The position numbers were made by a program, and so were the translations under genes. Below, piece by piece: positions 11,591 through 21,626 of a DNA stretch of 64,000 bases. Numbering within the stretch: the stretch's first letter is position 1; the number at the start of each line of letters is the position of its first letter. The notes beneath the pieces were generated by a model, which saw only the letters and a program-made list of their open reading frames with translations, did not search any database and was not told the origin of the DNA. Source of the DNA: Rhodocollybia butyracea (taxonomy: Eukaryota > Basidiomycota > Agaricomycetes > Agaricales > Omphalotaceae); assembly GCA_015501585.1 (NCBI GenBank), contig JADNRY010000123.1:118015-182014 (forward strand). The letters run 5' to 3'.

Positions 11591-12481
11591 GTGTGACGGA
11601 TGGGTGTAACCGGTCATGTTACTGATCTTTAAGTAGCAAAGCGCCCGAGTGCTAAACACTTACTTTTACAATTTTATGTTTTACCTTTACTATTCTTTTT
11701 CTATAAATCCCTAGTCTCAGGCTCTCGAGATCCCATTCGTTGGGTAACGCGACATTAAGCAACGACACAAGCTCCCTTTTGTCGGGTCACGCGACCCTCG
11801 ACCAGGGATACAGGTTTCATTCACTTCTAACAGCTGACAGCTGTTATCTCCCTTACCCTTCCATTCCCTCTCTCAGGCTTATGGGATACATTTGCGCACG
11901 GGCTTCACAATGGTGGGGGTACCGTGGAATTCTGTGCCTAGGAATTGAAGAGGTTTAATGGAGATCAGACGGACACAGTTCATTATCTATATTGTAGTGC
12001 TGAGTCTCTAGCACACGGTTTGATCTTTATCATCTTGTATATAATGAGATTGCCTATAGTGCCATTCTAGCACATTGGTATTGTCTACTGGATGTAAAAC
12101 ATGTTAACCGCCTGCACTCGAGCTTAGAAGAATCACAACACGACGCGTATCTCTCTTAATTCAAGTAATGACCTCACTATCATAGTGCTTTTCTAGCACA
12201 AGAAGATTCTGTGATTTGCCAAGACTAGAGACTTCAGACGGGTTCTATTCATTGTTGCCGTTACTGAAAGACGTGGCGGCAATTCAATGTCCATCACCTT
12301 CATCTCGACTTATTACCCCCATGGTTTTCGATCAAACTCCTTCCTTAAAGCCATAATCTCACACAGACAACTTCTGTAGATGTGCTTATCTAGCACTCGC
12401 AGTTAAGGCTGAAGAACTGGAGACATGGCTCTCGATTGTCATATATAGATCTGTTCAAGTCAACACTTACCTACACTTGTT
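11591..12481 (+). other. 5' leader or LTR of the gypsy element
   Basis: Non-coding and rich in short hairpins: GGGTCACGCGACCC near 11795, AACAGCTGACAGCTGTT near 11828, and four copies of the GTGCT-loop-AGCAC motif. No second copy of this stretch was found in the window, so LTR limits cannot be set. A TGTGA start near 11592 and a TCACA near 12352-12356 are possible ends. Confidence 0.4.
11998..12396 (+). repeat. Four copies of the same hairpin motif in the leader
   Basis: At 11998-12015, 12059-12073, 12185-12199 and 12382-12396. The same ATAGTGCTNNTCTAGCACA consensus as in the gag 3' end, although the leader is not coding. Confidence 0.75.
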
Positions 12482-14044
12482 ATGTCGGAAAGAGGTTCGG
12501 GCAAGAAAGGCAATAAACCTAAGCGAGGATGGGGACTAGGCCTAGGCATACCTTCCAAATCCAGAGGATCATCTCTGTTCCGTGGAGCTCATGCAGCCTC
12601 TCATTCTAGTTCAAATTCTGCTATGAGTGATTCTAGGCCAAACACTAGATCTATGTCGCGCGTTGTGACTAACACCTCGCCATCTGTTCCTCCAGCTCCC
12701 CCTGTGCGTCCAGGTCCCTTGGTACCGGCCAGGATACCGGTCAGTGGAAGTGCAAATCTCTCACACTCCTCTTCAGGACTGGGTGTATCCAATCCTGGTG
12801 TCGAATCGCCAGCTTCCTCTAATGAGACTGTCTCTCCAACTAAACGGAGCGGACCAAGCATTCCTAATGTGGTCATGGGAATTCCCTCCCCGGAAGAAGG
12901 AACCCTCGCCTCAAGCTCAGGAATGGGATCGTCTCCTCTCACGGAACTCTCCCATACAAACTCTCCCCCCATGGCTGACGACAAATTTGAAGCTTGAATT
13001 ATGGAAGTCCATAACGTTCCGGAGTATCGGACGATTCATCCTGGATCATCGGAATCAGATGAGAATACTTATCCCCTTGTCTTCTCTATCCTCCACGTTC
13101 TCATTCCGATTAGGGACGAGCCTCCCTTAGTCTCATATCTCAAATACTATCCTGATATGACTTTTGAATACAACCCTTTATTAGGTTATGGAGTGGTAGA
13201 TGGGTCTATACCTGACTTGACTGAGGATGAAGTAAATCTGTTCTGTACCGCCCTGGTAAGGTGGGAATGTGATCCCCCCATCGAGCCCCTCTATGGTCAC
13301 GGACTGGCTCTGCGAGAGTTGACCCAATGGTTCATCAAATATCAGTACAATCCTGATCATGTGATGCCATATCGGAGTACTGTGGATGGACAAGCCTCGA
13401 ACTTATGGACATTTGGAAGCAAGGGTCTATTCAGCGTAGCCCATATGACCTTGGGTTTGAACCAGGTATGCGACTCTCTGGCTATGATAGCCAATCCTGG
13501 GGCCAGATCTCACTTTCAGTTCGACCCAAACTTCAAACTCACCAAGATCCTCGAGGTTTACAACAACCCCAACATTCTCTTTATGACAATACAGACACTA
13601 CAAGCCAGAGCAGATGCTGCCTACTCTCATATTTGGAAATACCTTCAAGCCATCAGACGTAGGTGTGGACTAGAGATTCTGGATAATGAGAGTCTAGTAG
13701 GGAGCTTTCTGATGTCAACCGTCCCCGAGGTACAAGAACAGTTCGGTAAAGAATCTGGACCAGTGGAGTTGGGAAAGCTTCTAAGTAGACCCGAGTATGC
13801 GAGGGACATAATAGGAGCTCAAGAATATAGTGCCTCTGCCTTGAGAGGCTTAAGGATACAGCCAAGCCCTCATTACCGCCCCTCACGTCTTGTGTCACAT
13901 CAAAGGCGACAATCCGAACGCCTGACGGTTGAATCTGTGTCACATGCCTTTGCGGTGAGGAACAATCCATTCTCGTGGACCACTGATTCTTCTCATCCAC
14001 CACTCCCTCCTCCAACAGAGATTGTCAATCAACCTCTTGTTTGA
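12482..14044 (+). pseudogene. First ORF of the gypsy element, one in-frame TGA
   Basis: Two frames in register, 171 and 347 codons, are separated by a single TGA at 12995-12997. The first part is basic and Ser/Pro-rich (KKGNKPKRGWGLGLG). The second part is more ordered (DMTFEYNPLLGYGVVDG, LWTFGSKGLFSVAHM). I do not recognise a domain. By position it is the N-terminal portion of a structural polyprotein or a separate accessory ORF upstream of Gag. The premature stop is of the CGA-to-TGA type seen elsewhere in this window. Confidence 0.6.
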
Positions 14045-14112
14045 TTTGTTGAAAAGCCCACATCAATATCGGCTGCTCTCCGTCGCGTTCTGTAGTAAGT
14101 TGTCTACCTTGA

Positions 14113-15016
14113 ATGGGACCTACTATCCCTTCCTCAAATCCTGATAGGTTTGACAACCGTCCCCTCCCTCCTCACATGCCAGGACCAGTACAATTGCCAA
14201 GAGTGGAACCATGGACTAGCCACGTCTACACTTACGCCAATCAAACCACAGTCATGCCAACCGCTCCTCCCGCTACCCAGGTCGGATTTATCCCCCCGCA
14301 ACCAGGCCCAACAGGAGTATCCAGAGGTGTAATGGCTCCAGGAGCAGCAGTTGGACAGTCAGTAGGTCCTCCACCTCTCCCAGGAATCCCCTATGGAGGC
14401 CCTCCCAGCGGTCCAGGCGGTCATCCAGGTGGTCATCCAGGTGGTCCAGGTGGTCCAGGTGGTCCTCCAGGTGGTCCAGGTCCTCCAGGTGGTCCAGGTC
14501 CTCCAGGTGGTCCAGGTCCTCCAGGTGGTCCAGGTCCTCCAGGTGGTCCAGGTCCTCCAGGTGGTCCAGGTCCTCCAGGTGGTCCAGGTCCTCCAGGTGG
14601 TCCAGGTCCTCCAGGTGGTCCAGGTCCTCCAGGTGGTCCAGGTCCTCCAGGTGGTCCAGGTCCTCCAGGTGGTCCAGGTCCTCCAGGTGGTCCAGGTCCT
14701 CCAGGCAGTCTAGGTCATCCAGGTGGTCTGGGTGGTCTGGGTGGTCCTTCAGGCGGTCCAGGCGGTCCTCCAGGTGCTCCAGGTGGTCCAGGTCCAGGCA
14801 GTCCCCCAGGCGGACCTGGGGGCCTCCAGGCGGACCTGGGGAGCCTCCAGGTGGACCTGGGGGCCCTCCAGGCGGTCCTCCAGGCGGCCCCCCAGGTGTT
14901 CCCAGTGGTCATGGAGCTCCTGCGGTAAACAATGCTATGGATTGGCAGATTAATAGGAAACTTCCGCCCTCATTGATTCCCAGATGGGATGGGAATGGAA
15001 AAGCCATAATCCAATA
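14113..15016 (+). pseudogene. Gag of the gypsy element, 5' part with collagen-like repeats
   Basis: A Pro-rich start (MGPTIPSSNPDRF) is followed by Gly-Pro repeats and then by NNAMDWQINRKLPPSLIPRWDG. The last part lies in the -1 register relative to the start: near 14824 one C is missing from GGGGGCCTCC compared with the neighbouring unit GGGGGCCCTCC. Reading is cut at 15016 by the CACTG-ended element. Coding resumes at 21627 in register with KAIIQY once the element and one ATA are removed. Confidence 0.65.
14480..14706 (+). repeat. 18-bp tandem repeat encoding Gly-Pro triplets
   Basis: About a dozen copies of the 18-bp unit GGTCCAGGTCCTCCAGGT. In the Gag frame it reads GPGPPG, that is Gly-X-Y triplets as in collagen. 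Looser copies extend to about 14900. The long open frames in other registers (VQVLQV) are by-products of the repeat. Confidence 0.85.
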
Positions 15017-15286
15017 CACTGCCAGTACCTCAGTATATTACCTCCGAAAAAGGGATAGAAGTATAATATATTTTTCCCCTGAATTTTAACAAATTTTTCC
15101 AATGAAAAAGAGTGAATATTGCCCTGGAAATAGGCATGGGAAAATAAGTACTTTTTCGGCGGCTATTTCGCCCGAAATAGGGCGCTAAATATGCCATCAA
15201 TTTCGGCTGATTTATTAGTAATTTTTCGCCATCAATTTTTTTCATATTTCTTTAGACAAAGAAAATCTATTTCAATGGAAATATGT
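15017..15286 (+). repeat. Left terminal inverted repeat of the CACTG element
   Basis: Aligns with the reverse complement of 21389-21623 over nearly its whole length, with an indel of about 30 bases. Contains TTTTTCGGCGG and other subterminal words. Confidence 0.8.
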
Positions 15287-15412
15287 TAACTATTTCGGCT
15301 GCGAAAAGAAACGGGCATTGAGCGGCGGGCCGCCCGGGCCGGACAAAGGGCTCTTTGGCCCATTCAACGGGCATTCAATGCCCGTTGCTTTTCGCGGCTG
15401 AAATAGTTAACA
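15284..15412. repeat. Small inverted-repeat element (129 bp) flanked by TA
   Basis: Arms TGTTAACTATTTCGGC and its reverse complement extend for about 40 bases each (to AACGGGCATT). TA lies on both sides (15282-15283, 15413-15414), as for mariner-type MITEs. The GC-rich centre is GGCGGGCCGCCCGGGCC. Confidence 0.55.
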
Positions 15413-15419
15413 TATCTTT

Positions 15420-16364
15420 TTGAAACACATCCCGCAAACAGAAGCCATGTCCAGCCCCAATCAGTCCTTTTGCAAGGTGGTGGAAGGTGCGGTGAGCGCT
15501 AACCGTGTACACGACAGGTCTACAGCCCAACGCCTGCCACAAAGCTCCAGTTCTGCCATCATCCCAAGCACACAGCCTCCCCAAAATTGCATGCCATCGC
15601 TGATTCCTTCGTCGAGCCGTTCAATGACCTTACAATCCACGACAACTTGGTCCAACCGCTCCATTGGTGACAATCCCAACTTGCCACCAGCAAACAATGA
15701 CTCCGGCTCACCTTCGACTTCAGACAATCCTAATCATCCCCTGCCGTCTTTCACCAACAATATTACCCCTGGTTTCGCGGAACCTCCTCCTAAAAAGAAG
15801 GTCTCTCCCCAGTCCTCGGTCAACATGCCCGCCCTTCTGTACCCGTCCAATTCACGCCTCATCCCAAATCCTGTAGGCAGTAAAGAAAGCGCTACGGCGG
15901 CCAGATACCGAGGGGACAGCAACGACCTCCGCTTGGAGAATATGCTCCGCACAGAGATTGCAAGTACCGTGGGCCACATTCAAGACCTTAGGGCGAGCCT
16001 TCACCAATCCGGCGACAGCTACCTGAATGCCCATCGGGACCTGGCACAAGATAACAAGGTACTTCACGATGAGGTCAACACCTTGTACCGGGATGTCCAT
16101 GAGCTGGAAAAGTTGAGAGCTGACTACAATCTCATCTGTCGCCGGCTGGAAAATGTTGAAAATCAGATGAAGAACTCTGGAAGGTTATTGTTTCACAGCC
16201 CGAAAACACCCGTTTCAGCACCGGTCACCCCCGTAGCCTCAGAACCGGACAAGTGTCCCCCCAACCGCTCCACCTCCTGTCTTGACGCTTCTCACAACAT
16301 TGATGAAATTTATACAGATTACGACGGATCAGACGATGAAAAGCTGGCCCTGCCCTGCAAGTAG
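15420..16364 (+). CDS. LINE ORF1 protein, N-terminal part
   Basis: 314 codons, beginning MKHIPQ; MSSPNQ at 15447 is an alternative start. Residues 1-150 are Ser/Pro/Asn-rich and of low complexity. Residues about 175-255 are charged and heptad-like (LAQDNKVLHDEVNTLYRDVHELE, LICRRLENVENQMKN when read in pieces), consistent with the coiled coil that makes ORF1 proteins trimerise. ORF1 proteins bind the LINE RNA in the ribonucleoprotein. The stop at 16364 may be premature: a frame with an RNA-binding-like C-terminus follows at once. Confidence 0.6.
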   Translation: MKHIPQTEAMSSPNQSFCKVVEGAVSANRVHDRSTAQRLPQSSSSAIIPSTQPPQNCMPSLIPSSSRSMTLQSTTTWSNRSIGDNPNLPPANNDSGSPSTSDNPNHPLPSFTNNITPGFAEPPPKKKVSPQSSVNMPALLYPSNSRLIPNPVGSKESATAARYRGDSNDLRLENMLRTEIASTVGHIQDLRASLHQSGDSYLNAHRDLAQDNKVLHDEVNTLYRDVHELEKLRADYNLICRRLENVENQMKNSGRLLFHSPKTPVSAPVTPVASEPDKCPPNRSTSCLDASHNIDEIYTDYDGSDDEKLALPCK

Positions 16365-16938
16365 GGGCTTCCATGATCAGCGCGGCCAGCGCTCAAACCA
16401 GACAGGCCTCCTCAAGCTCATCCCACGAGAACCATCCTTCCCTCTTCCAGCGGCTCGGTTCTCCCTCGTCTCGCTCACACGATATTCCCAACGTTACTAT
16501 GTCGGACCCTCAACACGGGAATTCTCCATACGCCTCTCTCCTAGGACGCATCACCGAAGACTCCATGACACCCGGGTCAGCTCCTCCAACACCATCAAAC
16601 CCCCAGGGGACAAACTCTTCGCCCCGCCCTGGAACTACTACACATGCTTCAATCCCAGGCTCGACAGTACGTGTTCTAACAACAGGCCACTCATTCCCAG
16701 GAACGGTAGGGCCCTTCGGGGCTTTTTCCATTACTGGATGCGCAAACTTGACAACACATCCCGTCGCCTGGTACCGCCATATCATGTAGCTCACGTTCGA
16801 CCAGGCCGTCGCCAGGTTTGTCTCACTTTCAGGAAGCCTTCCCAGGCCCGTGCCTTTGTCACTGCCTGGGCCAGCCATCGCTCTTGCATTGATGACTATG
16901 CTTCCTTTGAAGTGAGGCCCGAGCCAGGGCTCGAATGA
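16365..16938 (+). pseudogene. Possible C-terminal part of LINE ORF1, out of frame
   Basis: Ser/Pro-rich frame 16373-16789, then the frame ending at 16938 with YHVAHVRPGRRQVCLTF and QARAFVTAW, resembling the compact RNA-binding end of ORF1 proteins. The relation to 15420-16364 needs at least one frame change. It ends 9 bases before the ORF2 frame, as expected for ORF1 next to ORF2. Confidence 0.4.
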
Positions 16939-16947
16939 CGGTTAGGA

Positions 16948-19900
16948 GTGGGGAAGAAACGAATGGATTGTATAGCGTTGCCTCACCATACTACTTCCTT
17001 CAACTGTAACACTAGTTTTTCCAAATTGAAAATTCTTAGCTGCAATCTTGGAGGCCGCTTACAATCAAATCTTCTCCACTCTGAATTCTGTGAGCTTTTT
17101 GAGAATGCTCATCTTGTGGCAGTCCAGGAAACTCATCTATACCCGGATGAGATTTGGCATACGCCAGAAAACTATTCTGCTTTTTCACAACCGCGCCCAA
17201 CTGAGAACTTCGATGACCCATGGGGAGGAGTTGCCACCTTCGTACAATCGGACTTACATGCCACGCTGCATCAAGACCTTTGTGGCCCAGACATTGTAAC
17301 TGTGGAAGTGGAGGGAATTTTATTCATTAACGCTTACATCCTTCCGCATAATACTTGTTCGGACTGGAATCGTTGGTCAGACACCCATCCTTGGGAGGCT
17401 CTCAAGGAAATCTGCGCACTTGCAAGTAACCTGAATAAACCGTTTTTCATCCTTGGTGACCTAAACGCTCGCACGGGCTCCCAATATCCAGATGCACCTC
17501 ACCCGGCTTGTCAATCTCCAGACTCTTATTGCTCTCTGCGTGGAACACAGCTCCTCGCTTTATGCAATGACTTCCGCCTGACCATTTTGAATGGCTCATT
17601 GGGGATCCCGGGCACGCACTCAAACTGGACCTCATTTCAGAAACGCCACAACACCTATGCAACTTCGGTCATCGACTATGGCATCTGCTCCCACTCCTGC
17701 GTCCCGATTATTGCATCATTTGATGTCTCGCCTAGGACAAAATGGTCTGACCACGCGTTCTTGTCTTTATCATTACTTTGTCCCTGTAACGCCCTCCCTA
17801 ATGCCCATCCAACACAGCGCCGTAAACGCCCTGAGTTTCCTCTACCGTTAGTTACCCATCTGGATCACCTCTTGAATGACGTCCTGCACACCACTCCACC
17901 TGATTGTGTAGAAGAACTTGGGAAGCTCTTTGGATCATGTGAAACTAGCCCCACTCAGTCCAATGGTCATGGATTAAAGATTTTCACCGATGGGTCAGCT
18001 AAAAACAATGGTGGACAGGACGCAACTGCAGGGGCGGGCCTCTATGCCGGACAAGGCCACTCTTTCAATTGTGCGGCAAGGGTAACTGGGAAACAAACAA
18101 ACAATCGGGCAGAGCTGTTTTCAATTCTCCTGGCCTTGCAGAAGTCACCGCTACATCGCCCCCTTGATGTTTTCACTGACTCTACATATGCAATTCACTC
18201 CATCGTTCACTGGTCACTTCGCAACTCCAAATGCGGATGGGTATGTATGAATGGTGACCTCCTTCGTATCATTGCAGGCTGGATTTCGGCCCGCTCAGCT
18301 CCCATTTTCTTCCACTATGTCAGGGGCCATTTGGGTAACAAACACAACGACGCAGCAGACAACTTGGCAAAGCAGGGCTCATCATTGCCACTACCGATCC
18401 CTTACTCTGCCACAGATTTCTTCCATATACCAATCCCACTTCCTCATACAGTTCCGACTGGATACTGTAAGGTTGACACAGATCTTCCGGAACAGGTGCC
18501 ATCCTCAAAACCAAAACCTACTCGGAGTCATTCCTACCCCCAACGGCACAGGGAACACTCTTTTAAGAGACAGCTGCAGGATGGGATATTGGACCAACTA
18601 CTGGAAAGTGCGTCTGACTCAGGGGCCTTCTGGAGACTATATAAACGACTGCGGTACCCGGGAAATGCCCCTTCTCTCGTGTCATTATCAGATCTGGTCG
18701 ACTGCTTTGTACCGCGCATGAACCCACCATCGCATGTCTCCCCAGAGCTCCAGGACCGACTTCGGCAGGAATGTGAGCTTTGTAAATGGACCAACAAATC
18801 TATACCTTCAATCTTCGCCACTTTAAATGAGCGACTAACCGAAGCGGATATTCAACGGGCCAAAGCTCATCTTATTTCGTCCAAACTATCGCATGCTGCA
18901 GGTATCGATGGCTCCTCTTACGAGTGGATCCTGGATCTCGATAACACAATTTTGTGTGATCTCCTCAATGCATGTGTGGATGCTGGAGAGGTTCCAACGG
19001 CATGGCTAACAACCTTGATCAGAGCTATTCGGAAACACGGTTATCGCGACTTTTCTCAGGCCACTGAGTATCGGGCAGTCGGGCTGGAAAGCTGTATTCT
19101 CAAATTTCTCACCCTCATCATACACATGAAACTGGCTGAAGCCGCCGAGTCTGCGGGTATCATCCCACCTTCTCAGAACGGGTTTTGTGAACACTATCGC
19201 ACAAATAATAATGTCTTCATTCTGCGTACTCTGATAGAGGAAACAAGATCTCGAGGCGAGTCTCTGTATGTGGCTTTTGTGGATATATCCAATGCCTTTC
19301 CATCAACAAACCAACACCGCCTGTGGAACAAGTTGTATGATTACTGTATGACTGGCCGGTATTTTGATTGGCTCAAACTTCTCTATAGCTGCATGTCATA
19401 TGTTGTGTTACAGGAGGGGGAAATCTCGGAAAGCTTCCAGGCTCTATGTGGCGTACTAATGGGTGACCCTGCTTCGCCTATGCTCTGGAACCTCTTTCTT
19501 TCATCCCTGCAGCTTGATCTGGATCCACAAGACGCCTCCCTTTGTGGAGTTCCGATTTCCCATCTTGAGCATGCAGACGACATCACCATTATCTCACGCA
19601 CCTCGCTCGGACTTCAGAGACACCTGCGGGAGTTAGAATCCTGGTGCAATGAGAACTTCCTCACGTTGGACACAAAAAAGTCGGTCTTTATGATCTTTGG
19701 CCCCGTACCCGAGCCTCTTCCCATAATCACACTCTCTGGGTCTCCACTTCATGTGAAGGACAGTTGGCCATATGTTGGAGTTTGGCTCCAGTCCACTTCG
19801 CGTGATATTTTTGCAAGCCACTACAAGAAGAAATTGCAATCAGCGGTGGTATGTGCTAGAAGTGTTTTCGGTTGCGAGCGTCTAGTAGGAAGACAACGAT

Positions 19901-20922
19901 TCCCTCCACATATCGCTAGGGACTTGTATGTCGCCCTAGTAGATTGTCATTTGACACATGGTTGTGATGTTGCTTTGGACGTTGAGCCAACTTCTTGTAA
20001 TCCGCTGTATAACATGCAACTCAGTTGCCTACGCCGCATTCTTGGACTTCCTCGTAATTCCACTATCTCTCCTCTCTTCACTGAGCTCGGTCTTCTCCCC
20101 CTCCATACTCGATGTCTCGAACTTAATCTCAAATTTCTGTCCTTTACCATCTCACGCCCAGATGACACTCTGGTTGCTCTTGCATTACAAGCCAACAATG
20201 TTCTTTGGTCTAGGGGCAGTTCTTGCTGGTTGATGGATGTTGATTGGGTTTTAGCCAACTTACCTGGTTCCCATTATCGACTTCCTGCTCTGGAAGACCT
20301 GACGACATCATCAATCGATACCATTATCCATAACATCAAAACATTGGCAATACGCCGGCTGGACAATGACCTCGATAGTTTACACAAGTTGCGCTTATTA
20401 CGGGGGCATTTGGAACCTATGGAGCATGACCCGCCGATTGCAATTTCACTGCATTTGCGACACTACCTCCATCTAGTCAAGAACTTCCGTCACTGTCACT
20501 CTCTCACTCGTCTCTTATGCGGTTCCTTGGCCCCGGGAATGTTTCGTGCAACTCCAGGAAAATGCTCTTTAAGTCCAGGTCAATCACCAGCACTCCTTTC
20601 TTGTCGCCGATGTCATGCTCCTTTCGAAACTCCCGAACATGTACTTCTATTGTGCAGAGGCATTCCAGAACTCATTCCGATTCGCAACAACTTTCGCACT
20701 CTTGTTGCGGTTTCCATTCCAAATCTTCATCCACTGTTTCCACTCAGTGACAGCGACGCAATTTCTCTACTTAAGCAAGCTATTTTCTCATGGACCGCGG
20801 TTCCCACCACAGCAAAGTTTATTCATGGGGCTGTTCAAATTTGGTCTGCATCGTTGACCGGGAATCGAGTTTCTTATGGATCTGAGGGAGAGAGTAGTGA
20901 CTCTGTCAATATTTCCTCTTGA
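16948..20922 (+). CDS. LINE ORF2: endonuclease, RNase H, reverse transcriptase, zinc finger (1324 aa)
   Basis: Carries out target-primed reverse transcription. In order: an APE-type endonuclease (SCNLGGRL near residue 32, VQETHLY near 58, LGDLNARTG near 169, SDHAF near 265); an RNase H domain at about 342-480 (FTDGSAKNN, NRAELFSI, FTDSTYA, HNDAADNLAKQG, so all four acidic positions are kept); reverse transcriptase at about 620-930 (FVDISNAF near 776, GDPASPMLW, HADDITII near 873); a Cys/His finger CRRCHAPF...HVLLLC near 1218. RNase H lies before RT, whereas in I, Tad1 and R1-like LINEs that have it the domain follows RT. The frame is uninterrupted, suggesting a possibly active copy. The start shown is the first ATG; MDCIALP at 16963 is also possible. 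Confidence 0.9.
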   Translation: MGKKRMDCIALPHHTTSFNCNTSFSKLKILSCNLGGRLQSNLLHSEFCELFENAHLVAVQETHLYPDEIWHTPENYSAFSQPRPTENFDDPWGGVATFVQSDLHATLHQDLCGPDIVTVEVEGILFINAYILPHNTCSDWNRWSDTHPWEALKEICALASNLNKPFFILGDLNARTGSQYPDAPHPACQSPDSYCSLRGTQLLALCNDFRLTILNGSLGIPGTHSNWTSFQKRHNTYATSVIDYGICSHSCVPIIASFDVSPRTKWSDHAFLSLSLLCPCNALPNAHPTQRRKRPEFPLPLVTHLDHLLNDVLHTTPPDCVEELGKLFGSCETSPTQSNGHGLKIFTDGSAKNNGGQDATAGAGLYAGQGHSFNCAARVTGKQTNNRAELFSILLALQKSPLHRPLDVFTDSTYAIHSIVHWSLRNSKCGWVCMNGDLLRIIAGWISARSAPIFFHYVRGHLGNKHNDAADNLAKQGSSLPLPIPYSATDFFHIPIPLPHTVPTGYCKVDTDLPEQVPSSKPKPTRSHSYPQRHREHSFKRQLQDGILDQLLESASDSGAFWRLYKRLRYPGNAPSLVSLSDLVDCFVPRMNPPSHVSPELQDRLRQECELCKWTNKSIPSIFATLNERLTEADIQRAKAHLISSKLSHAAGIDGSSYEWILDLDNTILCDLLNACVDAGEVPTAWLTTLIRAIRKHGYRDFSQATEYRAVGLESCILKFLTLIIHMKLAEAAESAGIIPPSQNGFCEHYRTNNNVFILRTLIEETRSRGESLYVAFVDISNAFPSTNQHRLWNKLYDYCMTGRYFDWLKLLYSCMSYVVLQEGEISESFQALCGVLMGDPASPMLWNLFLSSLQLDLDPQDASLCGVPISHLEHADDITIISRTSLGLQRHLRELESWCNENFLTLDTKKSVFMIFGPVPEPLPIITLSGSPLHVKDSWPYVGVWLQSTSRDIFASHYKKKLQSAVVCARSVFGCERLVGRQRFPPHIARDLYVALVDCHLTHGCDVALDVEPTSCNPLYNMQLSCLRRILGLPRNSTISPLFTELGLLPLHTRCLELNLKFLSFTISRPDDTLVALALQANNVLWSRGSSCWLMDVDWVLANLPGSHYRLPALEDLTTSSIDTIIHNIKTLAIRRLDNDLDSLHKLRLLRGHLEPMEHDPPIAISLHLRHYLHLVKNFRHCHSLTRLLCGSLAPGMFRATPGKCSLSPGQSPALLSCRRCHAPFETPEHVLLLCRGIPELIPIRNNFRTLVAVSIPNLHPLFPLSDSDAISLLKQAIFSWTAVPTTAKFIHGAVQIWSASLTGNRVSYGSEGESSDSVNISS

Positions 20923-21330
20923 TTGCATGGTACTTCTAGTAATGTGCATGACATCCCTGGGTGGTGGTGCGCTGGTTTCGTCGCCAGTTGCGTGGGATTT
21001 GGCATCTCCTGTAGACGAGGACTACGCGAGATGCTGTCCATGATCCGGCAAGAGCCGGAAAGGCCACAGCGCGGTTACGCCTGCATGGGGACATGGTTTT
21101 GCCCTATCACCCTTCCTCTTCTCTGCTGGGGTCTAATGCACGGTCTATTTCACTATGTAATCAGGTACTAAGCTAGCCTTTACTTTACCTTAGGCCTGCT
21201 ACCATCCCTGTCCCCGCCTGACAGTCTACCTTCTCTTCGGGAGTTGAGCTCGCTGTCTACGTGGGTACAAGGACCGGCCGTTTCCTTTACGGGACCGCAG
21301 GCGATTTTATTATCGTTTGGGCCGTGTAAT

Positions 21331-21358
21331 CTATCTATCTATCTATCTATCTATCTAT
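21331..21358 (+). repeat. (TCTA)n tail of the LINE
   Basis: Seven tandem CTAT units ending at the junction with the right inverted repeat region. LINEs often end in such short tandem repeats in place of poly(A). Confidence 0.7.
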
Positions 21359-21388
21359 TACAATTGAAATATATTTTCTATTGCCACT

Positions 21389-21623
21389 CATATTTCCAAG
21401 GAAATATCAAAGAGATTACAAAGGAAAAATATACCGAAAAATTACTAATAAATCAGACGAAATTGATGGCATATTTAGCGCCCTATTTCTGGCGAAATAT
21501 CCGCCGAAAAAGTACTTATTTTCCCATGCCTATTTCCGGGGCAATATTCACTCTTTTTCACTGGAAAAATATGTTATATTTCTATCCCTTTTTCGGAGGT
21601 AATATACTGAGGTACTGGCAGTG
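21389..21623 (-). repeat. Right terminal inverted repeat of the CACTG element
   Basis: Reverse complement of the left end; ends GGCAGTG directly before the ATA duplication. Confidence 0.8.
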
Positions 21624-21626
21624 ATA

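Larger units (their letters stand above)
15415..21358 (+). mobile_element. LINE (non-LTR retrotransposon)
   Basis: Two ORFs followed by a (TCTA)n tail at 21331-21358, the normal layout of a LINE. The 5' end is not marked by a visible target duplication; I place it after the small inverted repeat. ORF2 is uninterrupted for 1324 codons, so this copy may be recent. Confidence 0.75.
15017..21623 (+). mobile_element. CACTG-ended inverted-repeat element, 6607 bp, ATA target duplication
   Basis: Both ends read CACTGCCAGTACCTCAG inward, with inverted repeats of about 235-270 bp (15017-15286 and 21389-21623). A 3-bp direct repeat ATA flanks it (15014-15016, 21624-21626). CACTG or CACTA termini with 3-bp duplications are typical of the EnSpm/CMC group. 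No DDE transposase is seen inside, only a LINE, so the element is non-autonomous or was enlarged by the LINE. It interrupts the gypsy Gag. Confidence 0.75.

Noticed and set aside
12601..12984. 127-codon minus-strand frame
   Set aside because: Mirror of the Ser/Pro-rich gypsy ORF; no independent support.
14393..14953. Open frames reading VQVLQV repeats
   Set aside because: Other registers of the 18-bp Gly-Pro repeat; no codon logic of their own.
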